Shown piece by piece: positions 42,405 to 53,900 of a DNA stretch of 64,000 nt (position 1 is its first letter; every line of letters starts with the position of its first letter). The notes below the pieces were generated by a model, which worked only from the letters and a program-made list of their open reading frames with translations, was not told where the DNA came from and made no database searches. The DNA is from Antribacter gilvus (lineage in GTDB: Bacteria > Actinomycetota > Actinomycetes > Actinomycetales > Cellulomonadaceae). The DNA lies in contig NZ_QXTH01000009.1 of the NCBI RefSeq assembly GCF_003946865.1, positions 236,032 to 300,031 on the forward strand. Direction: 5' to 3'. Both the position numbers and the translations under genes were made by a program.

Positions 42405-42531
42405 GTCATGCCCCCGCAGCGGCGGGGATAACTGCGTCACCGGCTCGTGCACTCGGATCACCCCCGCACGCGCGGGGACCCCACAGACATCTGCCAGACA
42501 GCCGGTTCACCCCCGCGTGCGCGGGGAAGGT
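42405..42531. CRISPR. Three CRISPR type I-E-like repeats, non-canonical spacing
   Basis: Three 28-bp units at 42405-42432, 42455-42482 and 42504-42531. Each has the stem CCCCGC/GCGGGG with a 4-nt loop (AGCG, ACGC, GTGC). Units 2 and 3 keep the flanks GG(A/T)TCACC and GGGGA of actinobacterial type I-E repeats; unit 1 is degenerate. The spacers are 22 and 21 nt, not the usual 32-33, and no cas genes are in the window. So it is not a normal array. It could be an RNA anti-CRISPR/solitary-repeat-like element, a decayed mini-array or a set of unrelated hairpins. Confidence 0.5.
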
Positions 42532-42569
42532 GGTGCGGGACAGACGCTACCGCTGCTGCCCGCCGCCGT

Positions 42570-42764
42570 CTACTCGGGATCCTCGCTCAGGTCGACAGGT
42601 TCACCCAGCCGCTCAGCCTCCGCGCGCACGACGTCGAGCGCCTCGAACTTCGGCCCGAGCTTGCGCAGCGCCCGCAGCCGCCGCGTGCTGTGCTCGGCCG
42701 GCTCGGTGCGCCACCACGCGTCGTCGTCCTCGTCAGGCGGCAGGGTCCCCACGTCCCAGGTCAT
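42570..42764 (-). CDS. Small acidic hypothetical protein near attR
   Basis: 64 residues on the minus strand, between the late terminator and attR. Acidic N-terminus (PPDEDDDAWWRTEPAE), a basic helix (STRRLRALRKLGPKFEAL) and an acidic end. The ribosome-binding site is weak. The location at the prophage edge against late transcription is typical of moron genes. Transcription from it would run into the CRISPR-like repeats. Function unknown. Confidence 0.5.
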   Translation of the reverse strand: MTWDVGTLPPDEDDDAWWRTEPAEHSTRRLRALRKLGPKFEALDVVRAEAERLGEPVDLSEDPE

Positions 42765-42883
42765 GTACCCAGGGTCGCACGGATCGTCGCAGGTGGGGGA
42801 GGGGAGCCCGCCATCCGGGTGACGGATTTCGGGATACGGGAAAGAATAAGGTGAAGCGCTGATGCCCGATATGACCTCTGACC

Positions 42884-42932
42884 TGGTGCCCCGTACAGGA
42901 CTTGAACCTGTGACCGAGAGATTATGAGTCTC
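42884..42932. repeat. attR: 49-bp direct repeat
   Basis: Exact copy of attL (7646-7694), lying inside the intact tRNA-Met gene. Defines the right prophage boundary. Confidence 0.95.
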
Positions 42933-42960
42933 CTGCTCTGACCAGCTGAGCTAACGGGGC
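42884..42960 (-). tRNA. tRNA-Met (anticodon CAT), attB/attR locus
   Basis: 77 nt with encoded CCA. Acceptor GCCCCGT/ACGGGGC, D-arm TAGCTCAGCTGGTCAGAGCA, anticodon loop CTCATAA and T-loop GTTCAAGTC. Elongator Met is most likely; a CAT anticodon read as Ile after lysidine change cannot be excluded. The 3' part (42884-42932) comes from the phage and restores the gene. Confidence 0.93.
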
Positions 42961-43029
42961 GCTACGGGCGAGAATACCCGTTCGCGCTGGTCCGCAGGCC
43001 GGGCGCGACGCTCCGTGGACCGGCCGTGC

Positions 43030-43317
43030 TCACACCTTCAGAGGATCGCCGAGGAGCAGGATCCCGCGGGGGAAGCGGCCGTCGGCCACCTCCTGGACCC
43101 GCTGCCGCACGTCGTCGGCACTGCCTGTCGCGCGGACGTGCAGCTCCCGCGTGGTCGGGCCGGGGTCCGGCCGGTCCGCGTTGCCCTGCGTCCCCAGCGC
43201 CTCCGCGACCATCTCGGCGTGCAGACCGGAGGCGCGCAACGCGTCCACGAGAGCTCCGGCCTCGCGCGTGGCCATGTCGAGGTCCGGAAACGTCACGGGC
43301 ACGATGTAGCTGTCCAT
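43030..43317 (-). CDS. Conserved-looking small hypothetical protein
   Basis: 95 residues; ATG 43317 with GGAG just upstream. Sequence begins MDSYIVPVTFPDLDMATREA and has an alpha/beta ferredoxin-like composition, with ELHVRATGSADDVRQRVQEV near the end. The same frame stays open far upstream inside rtcB, but that part reads as antisense shadow. Host gene between tRNA-Met and rtcB, divergent from rtcB. No function assigned. Confidence 0.6.
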   Translation of the reverse strand: MDSYIVPVTFPDLDMATREAGALVDALRASGLHAEMVAEALGTQGNADRPDPGPTTRELHVRATGSADDVRQRVQEVADGRFPRGILLLGDPLKV

Positions 43318-43474
43318 GCTCCATCGTGGCGCGGGCCGGCCGGGCCTCGCATCCTGGCCGACGGCGTCCGCCGTCGGCCAGGATGGTGCTAAATCGCTGG
43401 TACCCGTACGGGTCGTGGCCCTAGGTTCTGCGAGCGGCGCGGACGCCACAACGAGAACTGACGAAGGAACCATC

Positions 43475-44698
43475 ATGTCCATGACCTTTCCGGTCGCCCT
43501 GTCGGGCGCCCGGGCCGAGACCCTGATGTGGGCGCACGAGCACGAGGTGGAGCCGGCCGCGCTGAACCAGCTGCGGAACATCTCCCGCCTCCCCTGGGTG
43601 GAGGGCCTGCGCGTCATGCCCGACGTCCACCTCGGCAAGGGCGCGACCGTCGGCTCGGTGATCGCGATGCGGGACGCCGTCTCGCCCAACGCGGTCGGCG
43701 TGGACATCGGCTGCGGCATGATCGGCGTGCGGACCTCGTTCACGGCGGCGGACCTGCCCGACGACCTCAGCCGGCTCCGCTCCCGGATCGAGGCCGCCAT
43801 CCCGGTGGGCTTCCACGCGCACGACCAGCAGGTCGACCTCCGCCGGCTGCGGCCCGTCAAGGGCTCCGGCGGGGCCGAGCGGCTCCGCGGCGAGGAGGCG
43901 TTCTGGGACCGGTTCGAGACGCTGCACCCCAAGGTGCGGCAGCTCGAGACCCGGGCCCGGAAGCAGCTGGGCAGCCTCGGCGGCGGCAACCACTTCGTCG
44001 AGGTGTGCCTCGACCAGGACGACACCGTGTGGCTGCAGCTCCACTCCGGCTCCCGGAACATCGGCAAGGAGCTCGCCGAGCACCACGTCGGCATCGCGAA
44101 GCGGCTGGACCACAACCAGGGCATCGTCGACCGCGAGCTCGCCGTCTTCCTGGCGGGCACCCCCGAGATGGACGCGTACCTCAACGACCTCTGGTGGGCG
44201 CAGGAGTACGCGGCCCGGTCTCGGGCGGTCATGATGGCGCTCGCGGTGCAGGCGTTCCGGGACGAGTTCCCGGGCGTGGACGTCACCTTCGACGAGGGTG
44301 TCAACGTGCACCACAACTACGTGGCGCGCGAGCAGGTCGACGGCGCCGAGCTGATCGTCACCCGGAAGGGTGCCATCCGCGCCGGCAAGGGCGACCTGGG
44401 GCTCATCCCGGGATCCATGGGCACGGGGTCGTACGTGGTGCGCGGCCTGGGCAACCCGCGGTCGTACTGGTCCGCGTCCCACGGCGCGGGGCGCCGGATG
44501 TCGCGGACCAAGGCGAAGCAGGTCTTCACCACCGACGACCTCGCCGCGCAGACGGCCGGCGTCGAGTGCCGCAAGGACGCCGGCGTGCTCGACGAGATCC
44601 CGGGCGCGTACAAGGACCTGGACAGCGTCATCGCCGCCCAGCAGGACCTGGTGGAGGTGGTCGCCCGTCTGCGCACGGTCCTGTGCGTGAAGGGCTGA
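43475..44698 (+). CDS. rtcB: RtcB RNA ligase / repair protein
   Basis: 407 residues; ATG with GAAGGA 6 nt upstream. Joins 2',3'-cyclic phosphate (via 3'-phosphate) to 5'-OH RNA ends, using GTP and Mn2+. Visible motifs: VDIGCGM (metal ligands Asp77 and Cys80), GGGNHFVE (Asn172, His173, Glu176), LHSGSRNIG (His190), VHHNY (His279/280) and the guanylylated His336 in SASHGAGRRMS. Somewhat shorter than E. coli RtcB, as in the RtcB2-like actinobacterial group. No rtcA or archease nearby. Role: tRNA or rRNA repair after cleavage. Confidence 0.92.
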   Translation: MSMTFPVALSGARAETLMWAHEHEVEPAALNQLRNISRLPWVEGLRVMPDVHLGKGATVGSVIAMRDAVSPNAVGVDIGCGMIGVRTSFTAADLPDDLSRLRSRIEAAIPVGFHAHDQQVDLRRLRPVKGSGGAERLRGEEAFWDRFETLHPKVRQLETRARKQLGSLGGGNHFVEVCLDQDDTVWLQLHSGSRNIGKELAEHHVGIAKRLDHNQGIVDRELAVFLAGTPEMDAYLNDLWWAQEYAARSRAVMMALAVQAFRDEFPGVDVTFDEGVNVHHNYVAREQVDGAELIVTRKGAIRAGKGDLGLIPGSMGTGSYVVRGLGNPRSYWSASHGAGRRMSRTKAKQVFTTDDLAAQTAGVECRKDAGVLDEIPGAYKDLDSVIAAQQDLVEVVARLRTVLCVKG

Positions 44699-44708
44699 CC
44701 AGTGCTGC

Positions 44709-44756
44709 CCGACGGCGGGCCTCGCCTCCCGTACCGGAGGTGAGGCCCGCCGTCGG
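44709..44756 (+). terminator. rtcB terminator
   Basis: A 21-bp stem (20 of 21 bases paired), 44709-44729 with 44736-44756, and a 6-nt loop CGTACC, starting 10 bp after the rtcB stop. It shares its design with the hairpin at 59343-59395. Confidence 0.8.
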
Positions 44757-44769
44757 CCCGTGTGACGGG

Positions 44770-44976
44770 AAGGGGCATTCTTCAAAAACTGCGCTTTGCT
44801 CCGTGCCGTCCGTTTCTGGTGCATTTAATTCACCCGCTGTGTCCGATTAAGAACCTTAGTTTCACCATTTCCCTGCCTTAATATTTCACCCCCCGCATCA
44901 ACGTCTTAAGTGGCGTCGATCACTTTCCCGTGCCATTTTTCGGAACAGGCAACGAGGCCATCGGACTACCCAGGGG
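44770..44976 (+). promoter_or_regulatory. AT-rich upstream region of the giant surface gene
   Basis: 207 bp without a gene and clearly lower in GC than the flanks (for example TTTAATTCACC, GATTAAGAACCTTAGTTTC and CCTTAATATTTCACC). This is the likely promoter and long 5' leader of the surface protein. No known riboswitch pattern was recognised. Confidence 0.55.
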
Positions 44977-44985
44977 GTGACGGAC

Positions 44986-47900
44986 GTGATCTCTTCGCGT
45001 CGCACAACGAGGATCGCCGAGCGGAGCGCACGCCGGGTGCGCCGCCTCGGCGCGAGCGTCGGGATCACCGCACTGGTCGCGGTCTCGACGTTCTCCGGAG
45101 CGATCGGGGCGGCCGCAGCGCCGGGGGACACCGCGGAAGCCGAAGGCGCCTTCCTCGCGGGTCAGGTCCTCGGCCTCGACCTCGGAGCCCTGATCGACTC
45201 GGCGGAAGCCGGCTATCCCTCGAACCCGGGGACGGACACCGGCGGCGCGGCGCTGCCGGACGTGACCGTCCCGGTCGTCGGCCTGCCGCTGTTCGGCCCG
45301 CCCGAGGGCGACGCCCTCCTCGCGCTGAGCGGCATCTCCCAGCAGGCGACGGTCGAGGGCCCCAACCAGCCGGCGACGGCGTCGGCCGGTATCGCGAGCG
45401 CCGAGATCAACGTGACGCCCTGGGTCGCGGACGTACCCGCGGTGAGCGCCGCCATCGACGACCTGCGCCTCACCCTCGAGGCGATCGAGGCGACCGCGAC
45501 GGCCAACCCGGGCGAGGTGCCCACCGGCACGTACTCGATCGCCGGCGCGACCATCGACGCGCACAGCCCGGTGCTGGGCGACGTCTCGACCACCGTCTAG
45601 AGTGCTCTCGCCCCCGTCGAGACCACCCTCGAGACGGCGCTCGACGCCTCCATCGGCACGGCTCTGGACAGCATCGCGCTGCTGGATCCCGTGCTCGCGG
45701 TGGTCGGAGGTGACCTGACCACGACGGCCACCGTCGACATGGACCTGCAGGGGGCGCTCGCCCCGGTGCTCGCACAGGACTTCGGCACGCAGGGCGTGAT
45801 CATCAACGCCTCCACGGGCACGGTGACGATCGACCTCGAGACGATCATGGGCGGCTCGCTCAACGGCCAGCCGGTCGACACCCAGCTGCTCAGCGCCGAG
45901 TCGGCGGACGAGATCAGCGCGGCCCTCGCCGCCGCGGTCGCCGACCTGACGACGGCTCTGACGAACGCGTTCCAGACGGCGCTCCAGAACGCGACGGTGA
46001 CCCTGACGGCCACGGCCTCGGGCGGCGGCGCGCTGATCGACTTCCAGGCGTCCGGCTCGCTCGCCGACTTCGCGAACGGCACCCTCGACCCCGCCGCCGT
46101 GTCGCTCACGGCCGGCTACACGGTCCCGTTCATCGGCTTCGTCGGGGTGACCGTCCCTGCCGGAACCATCATCAACGCCTTCGCCGCACCGGTCTCGGCC
46201 GCGTTGAACACGGCGATCTCGTCCGGCACCACGATCCTCCAGGACACGGTGCTCGCGCCGGTGCTGGCCCTTCTCGCTCCCGCGTTCGACGCGCTCAACC
46301 TGCTCCTCGGGATCACGATCAACGACCAGGAGCCGGTCCCCGCCGTCGCGGGTGCCCAGTTCACGCAGAATGCCGTCACCGTCGACATCCTCGGGGGCAC
46401 CGTCGGGTCGATCTCGCTCGCCTCGGCGATGGTCCGGGCCGAGGCGGCTCCGGCGATCACGCTCGATCCCACGACCGTTCCCGCGGGCGGCACCACGACC
46501 GTCACCGGGACCGCCTTCACCCCGGGCGGCACGGCCACGGTCCAGCTGCTCGACCCGGCGGGTGTCGCCATCGGCGACCCGGTCCCCGCCACGGTGCTGG
46601 CGGACGGCACCTTCGTGCTCGACCTGCCCACCGACGCCACGTACCCGCCGGGCGCGTACACGGTCCAGGCCACCGACGACACGACCGGCCTGGTCGCGAC
46701 CGCTGCCCTGACGATCACCGCGGCACCGGCGATCACCGTCACCCCGGAGACCATGCCCGCGGGCGGCACCGCCACCGTGGACGGCACGGGCTTCACGCCG
46801 AACAGCACGGCCACCGTCCAGCTGATCGGTCCCGACGGCGTGGCCGTGGGAGGCCCGGTCGCCGCGCCCGTGGACGGCACAGGCGCGTTCACCGTGCCGC
46901 TGCCCACCGACGCCACCTACCCGGCCGGCGCGTACACCGTGGTCGCCACGGACGTCAGTGGCGCCCAGGCGACCGACACCCTCACGCTCACCGCCGCGCC
47001 GACCCTGACGGTGGACCCGTCCTCGGTGCCGGCGGGCGGCGAGGTGACCCTCACGGGCGCCGGCTACACGCCGAACAGCACCGTCGAGATCCAGCTTTTC
47101 GACGCCGCGGGCAACCCGGTCGGCGGGCCCGTCACGGTCGCGACGGACGCCGCCGGTGGCTTCACGACGCCGTACCCGATCGACCCGGCGACCGCCGCGG
47201 GCGACTACACGGTCGTGGGCACCGACGTGTCCGGCGCGACGGCGGCCGACACCCTCGCGGTGACCGTGCCCGACATCACGCTGACCCCGGGCACCGTCCC
47301 GGCGGGCGGCTCGACGACGGTCGACGGCACCGGGTTCTCGCCCGACTCCACGGTGACCGTCCAGCTGACCGACGCGGCAGGCGCCCCGGTGGGCGACCCG
47401 ATCACCGTGCCGACGGACGCCACGGGGGCGTTCACCGTTCCGCTGCCGACCGACCCGGCCCTGCCGCCCGGCTCGTACACGGTGGTCGCGACCGACGACG
47501 CCACCGGTGTCACGGCGACCGAGACGCTCACCGTGACCGCCGCCCCGGCGATCACGGCGACCCCGCCGACGGTTCCGGCGGGCGGCTCCACCACCGTGGA
47601 CGGCACCGGCTTCACGCCGGGTACCACGGCGTCGGTGCAGCTGTTCGACCCGACGGGTGCGCCGGTCGGCGCACCGGTCACGGCGACCGTCCTGGCCGAC
47701 GGCACCTTCGCGGTGCCGCTCCCGACCGGCGCGGACTACGCGCCGGGCGACTACACGATCGTCGCCACCGACGCGACGGGCGCGACCGCCGAGGCCGGGC
47801 TGACCATCACGGCGGCCCCGGCGATCACGGCGACCCCGTCGACGGTCCCGGCGGGCGGCACCACGACCGTGGACGGCACCGGCTTCACGCCGGGCTCGAC

Positions 47901-50900
47901 GGCCTCGGTGCAGCTGTTCGACCCGACGGGTGCGCCGGTCGGCGCACCGGTCACGGCGACCGTCCTGGCCGACGGCACCTTCTCGGTGCCGCTCCCGACC
48001 GGCGCGGACTACGTGCCGGGCACCTACACGATCGTCGCCACAGACGTGACCGGGGCGACGGCGGAGACTCCGCTGGCCGTCACCGCCGCGCCCGCGATCG
48101 CGGCGGACCCGCCGGTGATCCCGGCGGGCGGCTCGACCACCGTCGACGGCGCCGGGTTCACGCCCGGTGAGCCGGTGACCGTCCAGCTGACCGACCCGGC
48201 GACGGGTCTCCCGGTCGGCGACGCGGTGACGGTGATCCCCGGCCCCGACGGCACGTTCAGCGTGCCGCTGCCGACAGACCCGGCGCTGCCGCCCGGTGAC
48301 TACACGATCGTGGCCACGGATGCCTCCGGCGCCACGGCCGAGGCACCGCTGACGGTGACTGCGGCCCCGGCGATCACGGCGACCCCGCCGACGGTCCCGG
48401 CGGGCGGCACCACGACGGTGGACGGCACCGGCTTCACGCCGGGCACCGACACGGTGGTGCGGCTGGTCGCTCCCGACGGCACGTTCGTCGGCGCCCCGGT
48501 CACCGTGACCGTCAACCCGGACGGCACCTTCAGCGTGCCGCTGCCCACCGACGCCGCGTTCGCGCCGGGGGACTACACGATCCTCGCCACCGACGTGACG
48601 GGCGCGTCCGCGACGACCCCGCTCACCATCACCGCGGCCCCGACCCTGACGGCCACGCCGCCGTCGGTCCCGGCGGGCGGCACGACGACGATCGACGGCG
48701 CCGGCTTCGCTCCGGGCGCCGCCGAGGTCCAGCTGTTCGACCCGGCCGGCAACCCGGTCGGTGGCCCGATCGCCGTCACGGTCGCCGCGGACGGGACCTT
48801 CACGGTCCCGCTGCCCACCGACCCGGCTGCCGTACCCGGCACCTACACCGTGGTCGGCACGGACTCGACGGGCGCGACGGCGGACACGCCGCTGGTGATC
48901 ACCGAGGCGCCGACGGTCACGGCGACCCCGCCGACCGTCCCCGCGGGCGGCACCACGACCGTCGACGGCACGGGCTTCAGCCCTGGCTCGACGGCCACCG
49001 TGCAGCTCACGGCACCCGACGGCACGGTGGTGGCCGGCCCCTTCGTGGTCCCGACCGACGCGAACGGCGACTTCACGCTGCCGATCACGACCGACCCGGC
49101 GCTGGCCCCCGGTGACTACACGATCACGGCGGTCGACGACCTCACGGGCGCGACGGCCACCACGGGCCTGACCGTGACCGCGGCGCCCGCGATCACGGCG
49201 ACCCCGGACACGGTCCCCGCGGGCGGCACCACGACGGTGGACGGCACGGGCTTCACGCCCGGCACCGACGCCGTGGTCCGTCTGGTCGCCCCGGACGGCA
49301 CGTTCCTCGGGGCGCCCGTCACCGTGACGGTCCTGCCCGACGGGACGTTCAGCGTCCCGCTGCCCACGGACGCGGCGTACCCGCCAGGCGCGTACTCGAT
49401 CCTGGCCACCGATGTGACAGGCGCCGAGGCGACGACGCCGCTGACGATCACCGCGGCACCGGCCCTCACGGCCACGCCCGGCACGATGCCGTCCGGCGGG
49501 ACCACCACGATCACGGGCACCGGCTACTCGCCGCTCTCCGACGTCGAGGTCCAGCTGCTCGACCCGGCAGGCAACCCGGTGGGTGCGCCGATCGTCGTCA
49601 CCACCGACGCCGCGGGCGCCTTCAGCGTCCCGCTGCCGACGGAGGAGACCTTCGCCGCGGGCACCTACACCGTGGTCGGCACGGACGTGCTGACCGGCGC
49701 GACGGCGGACACGCCGCTCGTGCTCACCGGAGCCCCGACGATCACCCTCGACCCGACCTCGGTCCCGGCCGGTGGCACCACCACCGCGACAGGCGCCGGG
49801 TTCACGCCGAACAGCCCAGTCACGGTCCAGCTCACCGACGCGACGGGCACGCCGGTCGGCGCTCCGATCGCAGTCGTGACCGACGCCGCGGGCGGCTTCG
49901 TCGTGGACGTCCCGACGTCCCCCGACGCGGTCCCGGGTGGCTACCTCGTCACCGGCACGGACGTGACGGGCGCCGAGGCGTCGGCCGACCTCATCATCGA
50001 GGGCGCGCCGATGATTCTCGTCGACCCGGCGGTCCTGCCCGCCGGCGGCACCACGACCGTGACCGGCGACGGGTTCACGCCCGACGAGCCGGTCGTCGTC
50101 CAGCTCACCGACGCGACGGGCGCCCCCGTGGGCGCACCGGTCACCGTGGTGGCCGGACCGGACGGCACGTTCGTCGTCGACCTCCCGATCGCCGAGGACA
50201 CCGTCCCCGGCGAGTACACGGTGGTCGCGACCGACGTCACGGGCGCCACAGCCGAGGCTCCCATCGACGTGACGGCCGCGCCGACCCTCACGGTGGACCC
50301 GACGTCCGTCCCGGCGGGCGGCACGACGACCGCCACCGGCACGGGCTTCACGCCGAACGCGACGGTCGAGGTCCAGCTGTACGACCCGGCAGGCAACCCC
50401 GTGGGCGCCCCCATCTCGGTGGTCACCGACGGCACCGGCGCCTTCACCGTCGACGTCCCGACCGGGGCGGACTACGTCCCCGGCACCTACGTCCTGGAGG
50501 CGACCGACCCGTCCGGCGCGACGGCGGACACGCCGCTCGCCATCACGGCGGCGCCGGCGATCACCGTGGACCCGACGACGGTCCCGGCCGGCGGCACCAC
50601 CACCGTGACCGGCACCGGGTTCACCCCGGGCGAGCCGACGGTGGTCCAGCTCGAGGACGCGACCGGTGCGCCGATCGGCGCACCGGTGACGGTGGTCCCC
50701 GAGGCCGACGGCACGTTCACCGTGGACCTCACGGTCCCGGCGGACACCCCGGCGGGCGACTACACGGTGGTGGCGACCGACTCGTCGGGCGCCGTCGCCG
50801 AGACCCCGCTCGCCGTGACACCGGCTCCGGCGATCACGGTGGACCCGACGACGGTCCCAGCGGGCGGCACGACGACGGTCGACGGCACGGGCTTCACGCC

Positions 50901-53900
50901 CGGTGAGCCGGTGACGGTCCAGCTGACCGACGCGACGGGCGCCCCGGTGGGCGACCCGGTCACGGTGGTCCCCGCGGCGGACGGGACGTTCAGCGTCCCG
51001 CTGACCGTCCCGGCGGACGCTCCGGCGGGCGACTACACGGTCGTGGCGACGGACAGCACGGGGGCGGAGGCCACGACGCCGCTGGCGGTGACGCCCGCTC
51101 CGGTCATCACGGTGGACCCGGCCACGGTCCCGGCGGGCGGCACCACGACGGTCTCGGGCTCCGGCTTCACGCCGGACACCCTGGTGCCGGTGCGGCTCGT
51201 CGCCCCCGACGGCTCCTTCGTCGGGGCTCCGGTCACGGCGACGGTGCTGCCCGACGGCACCTTCGTCGTCGACCTGCCGACGGACCCGGGTGTCGCACCC
51301 GGGCCCTACACGGTCCTGGCGACCGACGTGACGGGCGCCTCCGCGACCACGTCGCTCGAGATCACCGCGGCGCCGGCGATCACCGTGGACCCGACGACGG
51401 TCCCCGCGGGCGGCACCACGACGGTGACCGGGACCGGGTTCACGCCCGGTGAGCCGGTGACCGTCCAGCTGACCGACCCGGCGACGGGTGCCCCGGTGGG
51501 CGACCCCGTCACCGTCGTCCCGCTCTCCGACGGCACGTTCACCGTGGACCTCCCGGTCCCGGCGGACACGCCCGCCGGCGACTACACGGTGGTCGCCACG
51601 GACAGCACGGGCGCGACGGCGGAGACGCCGCTCACGGTCACGGCCGCCCCGGCCATCACGGTGGACCCGACGACGGTCCCCGCGGGCGGCACCACGACCG
51701 TGACCGGCACCGGGTTCACGCCCGACGCCGACGTCGTGGTCCAGCTGCTCGACCCCACGGGAGCGCCGATCGGCGGCCCGATCACGGTGACGACCGACGG
51801 CACGGGCGGGTTCGCCGTCCCGCTGCCGACCGGACCGGACTACGTGCCGGGCACCTACACCATCCAGGCGACCGACCCCAGCGGGGCGGAGGCCACGACG
51901 GCCCTCGAGATCACGGCCGCTCCGGCGATCACGGTGGACCCGACGACGGTGCCGGCCGGTGGTACCACCACCGTGACGGGTACCGGATTCACGCCCGGCG
52001 AGCCGGTGGTGGTCCAGCTCACCGACGCCGCAGGCGCCCCGATCGGCGCCCCGGTGACGGTGGTCCCCGAGGCCGACGGCACGTTCACCGTGGACCTCAC
52101 GGTCCCGGCGGACACCCCGGCGGGCGACTACACCGTGGTGGCCACGGACTCGACCGGGGCGACGGCGGAGACGCCGCTCGCGGTGACCCCGGCCCCGGTC
52201 ATCACGGTGGACCCGACGACGGTTCCCGCCGGTGGTACTACCACCGTGACGGGTACCGGGTTCACGCCCGGCGAGCCGGTCGTGGTCCAGCTCACCGACG
52301 CCGCAGGCGCCCCGATCGGTGCGCCGGTGACGGTGGTCCCCGAGGCCGACGGCACGTTCACCGTGGACCTCACGGTCCCGGCGGACGCTCCGGCGGGCGA
52401 CTACACGGTGGTGGCGACGGACTCGACCGGTGCGACGGCGGAGACGCCGCTCGTGGTCACGGCCGCTCCGGCGATCACGGTGGACCCGACGACGGTCCCG
52501 GCCGGTGGTACCACCACCGTGACGGGTACCGGGTTCACGCCCGGTGAGCCGGTGGTGGTCCAGCTCGAGGACGCGACCGGTGCGCCGATCGGCGCACCGG
52601 TGACGGTGGTCCCCGAGGCCGACGGCACGTTCACCGTGGATCTCACGGTCCCGGCGGACACCCCGGCGGGCGACTACACGGTCGTGGCGACGGACTCGAC
52701 CGGGGCGACGGCGGAGACGCCGCTCGCGGTGACCCCGGCCCCGGTCATCACGGTGGACCCGACGACGGTTCCCGCCGGTGGTACCACCACCGTGACGGGT
52801 ACCGGGTTCACCCCGGGTGAGCCGGTCGTGGTCCAGCTGACCGACGCCGCGGGCGCCCCGATCGGCGCCCCGGTCACGGTGGTCCCCGAGGCCGACGGCA
52901 CGTTCACCGTGGACCTCCCAGTCCCGGCGGACACCCCGGCGGGCGACTACACCGTGGTGGCCACGGACTCGACCGGGGCGGAGGCCACGACTCCGCTGGC
53001 CGTCACCCCGGCCCCGGTGATCGCCGTCGACCCGACCACGGTTCCCGCGGGCGGTACCACCACCGTCACGGGCGAGGGCTTCACGCCTGGCGAGCCGGTG
53101 GTGGTCCAGCTGACCGACGCGACGGGTGCCCCGGTGGGCGGCCCGGTCACGGTGGTCCCGGCGGCGGACGGGACGTTCAGCGTCCCGCTGACCGTCCCGG
53201 CGGACGCTCCGGCGGGCGACTACACGGTCGTGGCGACGGACAGCACGGGGGCGGAGGCCACGACGCCGCTGGCGGTGACGCCCGCTCCGGTCATCACGGT
53301 GGACCCGACGACGGTCCCGGCGGGCGGCACGACGACGGTGTCGGGTACCGGGTTCACGCCGGGAACCGACGCGGTGGTGCGGCTGGTCGCACCCGACGGC
53401 TCGCCGATCGGCGGACCGGTCACGGTGACGGTGCTGCCCGACGGCACCTTCGTCGTCGACCTGCCGACGGACGAGACCTTCCCGGCGGGCGACTACACGG
53501 TTCTGGCGACCGACGTCACGGGGGCGACGGCGACCACGCCGCTGACCCTCACGCCGGCCCCGGTGATCACGGTGGACCCGACCACGGTCCCGGCCGGTGG
53601 GACCACCACCGTCACGGGCGAGGGCTTCACGCCCGGTGAGCCGGTGACGGTCCAGCTGACCGACGCGACGGGCGCCCCGGTGGGTGCCCCCGTGACGGTG
53701 GTCCCGGCCGCCGACGGCACGTTCACCGTGGACCTCCCGGTCCCGGCGGACACCCCGGCGGGCGACTACACGGTCGTGGCGACGGACTCGACTGGGGCGG
53801 AGGCCAGCACCCCGCTGGCCGTCACCCCGGCCCCGGTGATCACGGTGGACCCGACCACGGTCCCGGCCGGTGGGACCACCACCGTCACGGGCGAGGGCTT

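Larger units (their letters stand above)
7646..42932. mobile_element. Complete-looking HK97-type siphovirus prophage in tRNA-Met
   Basis: A 35.3-kb element bounded by an exact 49-bp direct repeat, the 3' half of tRNA-Met. The integrase lies just inside the left end. Module order is typical: integration, switch, early and replication genes, terminases, portal, protease, capsid, connectors, tail tube, chaperones, tape measure, tail tip, lysis. Nearly all genes are on the plus strand and open; exceptions are the repressor, a DUF4429-like gene and a small gene near attR. The methyltransferase is the only clearly interrupted module. Confidence 0.93.

Noticed and set aside
42405..42531. A standard type I-E CRISPR array
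   Set aside because: Spacers are 21-22 nt instead of 32-33, only two units fit well, and no cas genes or AT-rich leader are present.
42392..42862. Plus-strand ORFs with HPRTRGD and SPPRARGRW peptides
   Set aside because: These are translations of the CRISPR-like repeats, a known artefact, and not genes.
43318..44316. Longer start for the small minus-strand gene at 43030-43317
   Set aside because: The extension lies antisense to rtcB and reads as shadow sequence; ATG 43317 has a GGAG in front.
45598..45600. Programmed recoding of TAG (pyrrolysine or strong read-through)
   Set aside because: No structure or read-through context was seen and pyrrolysine is not expected in actinobacteria; a point mutation is simpler.
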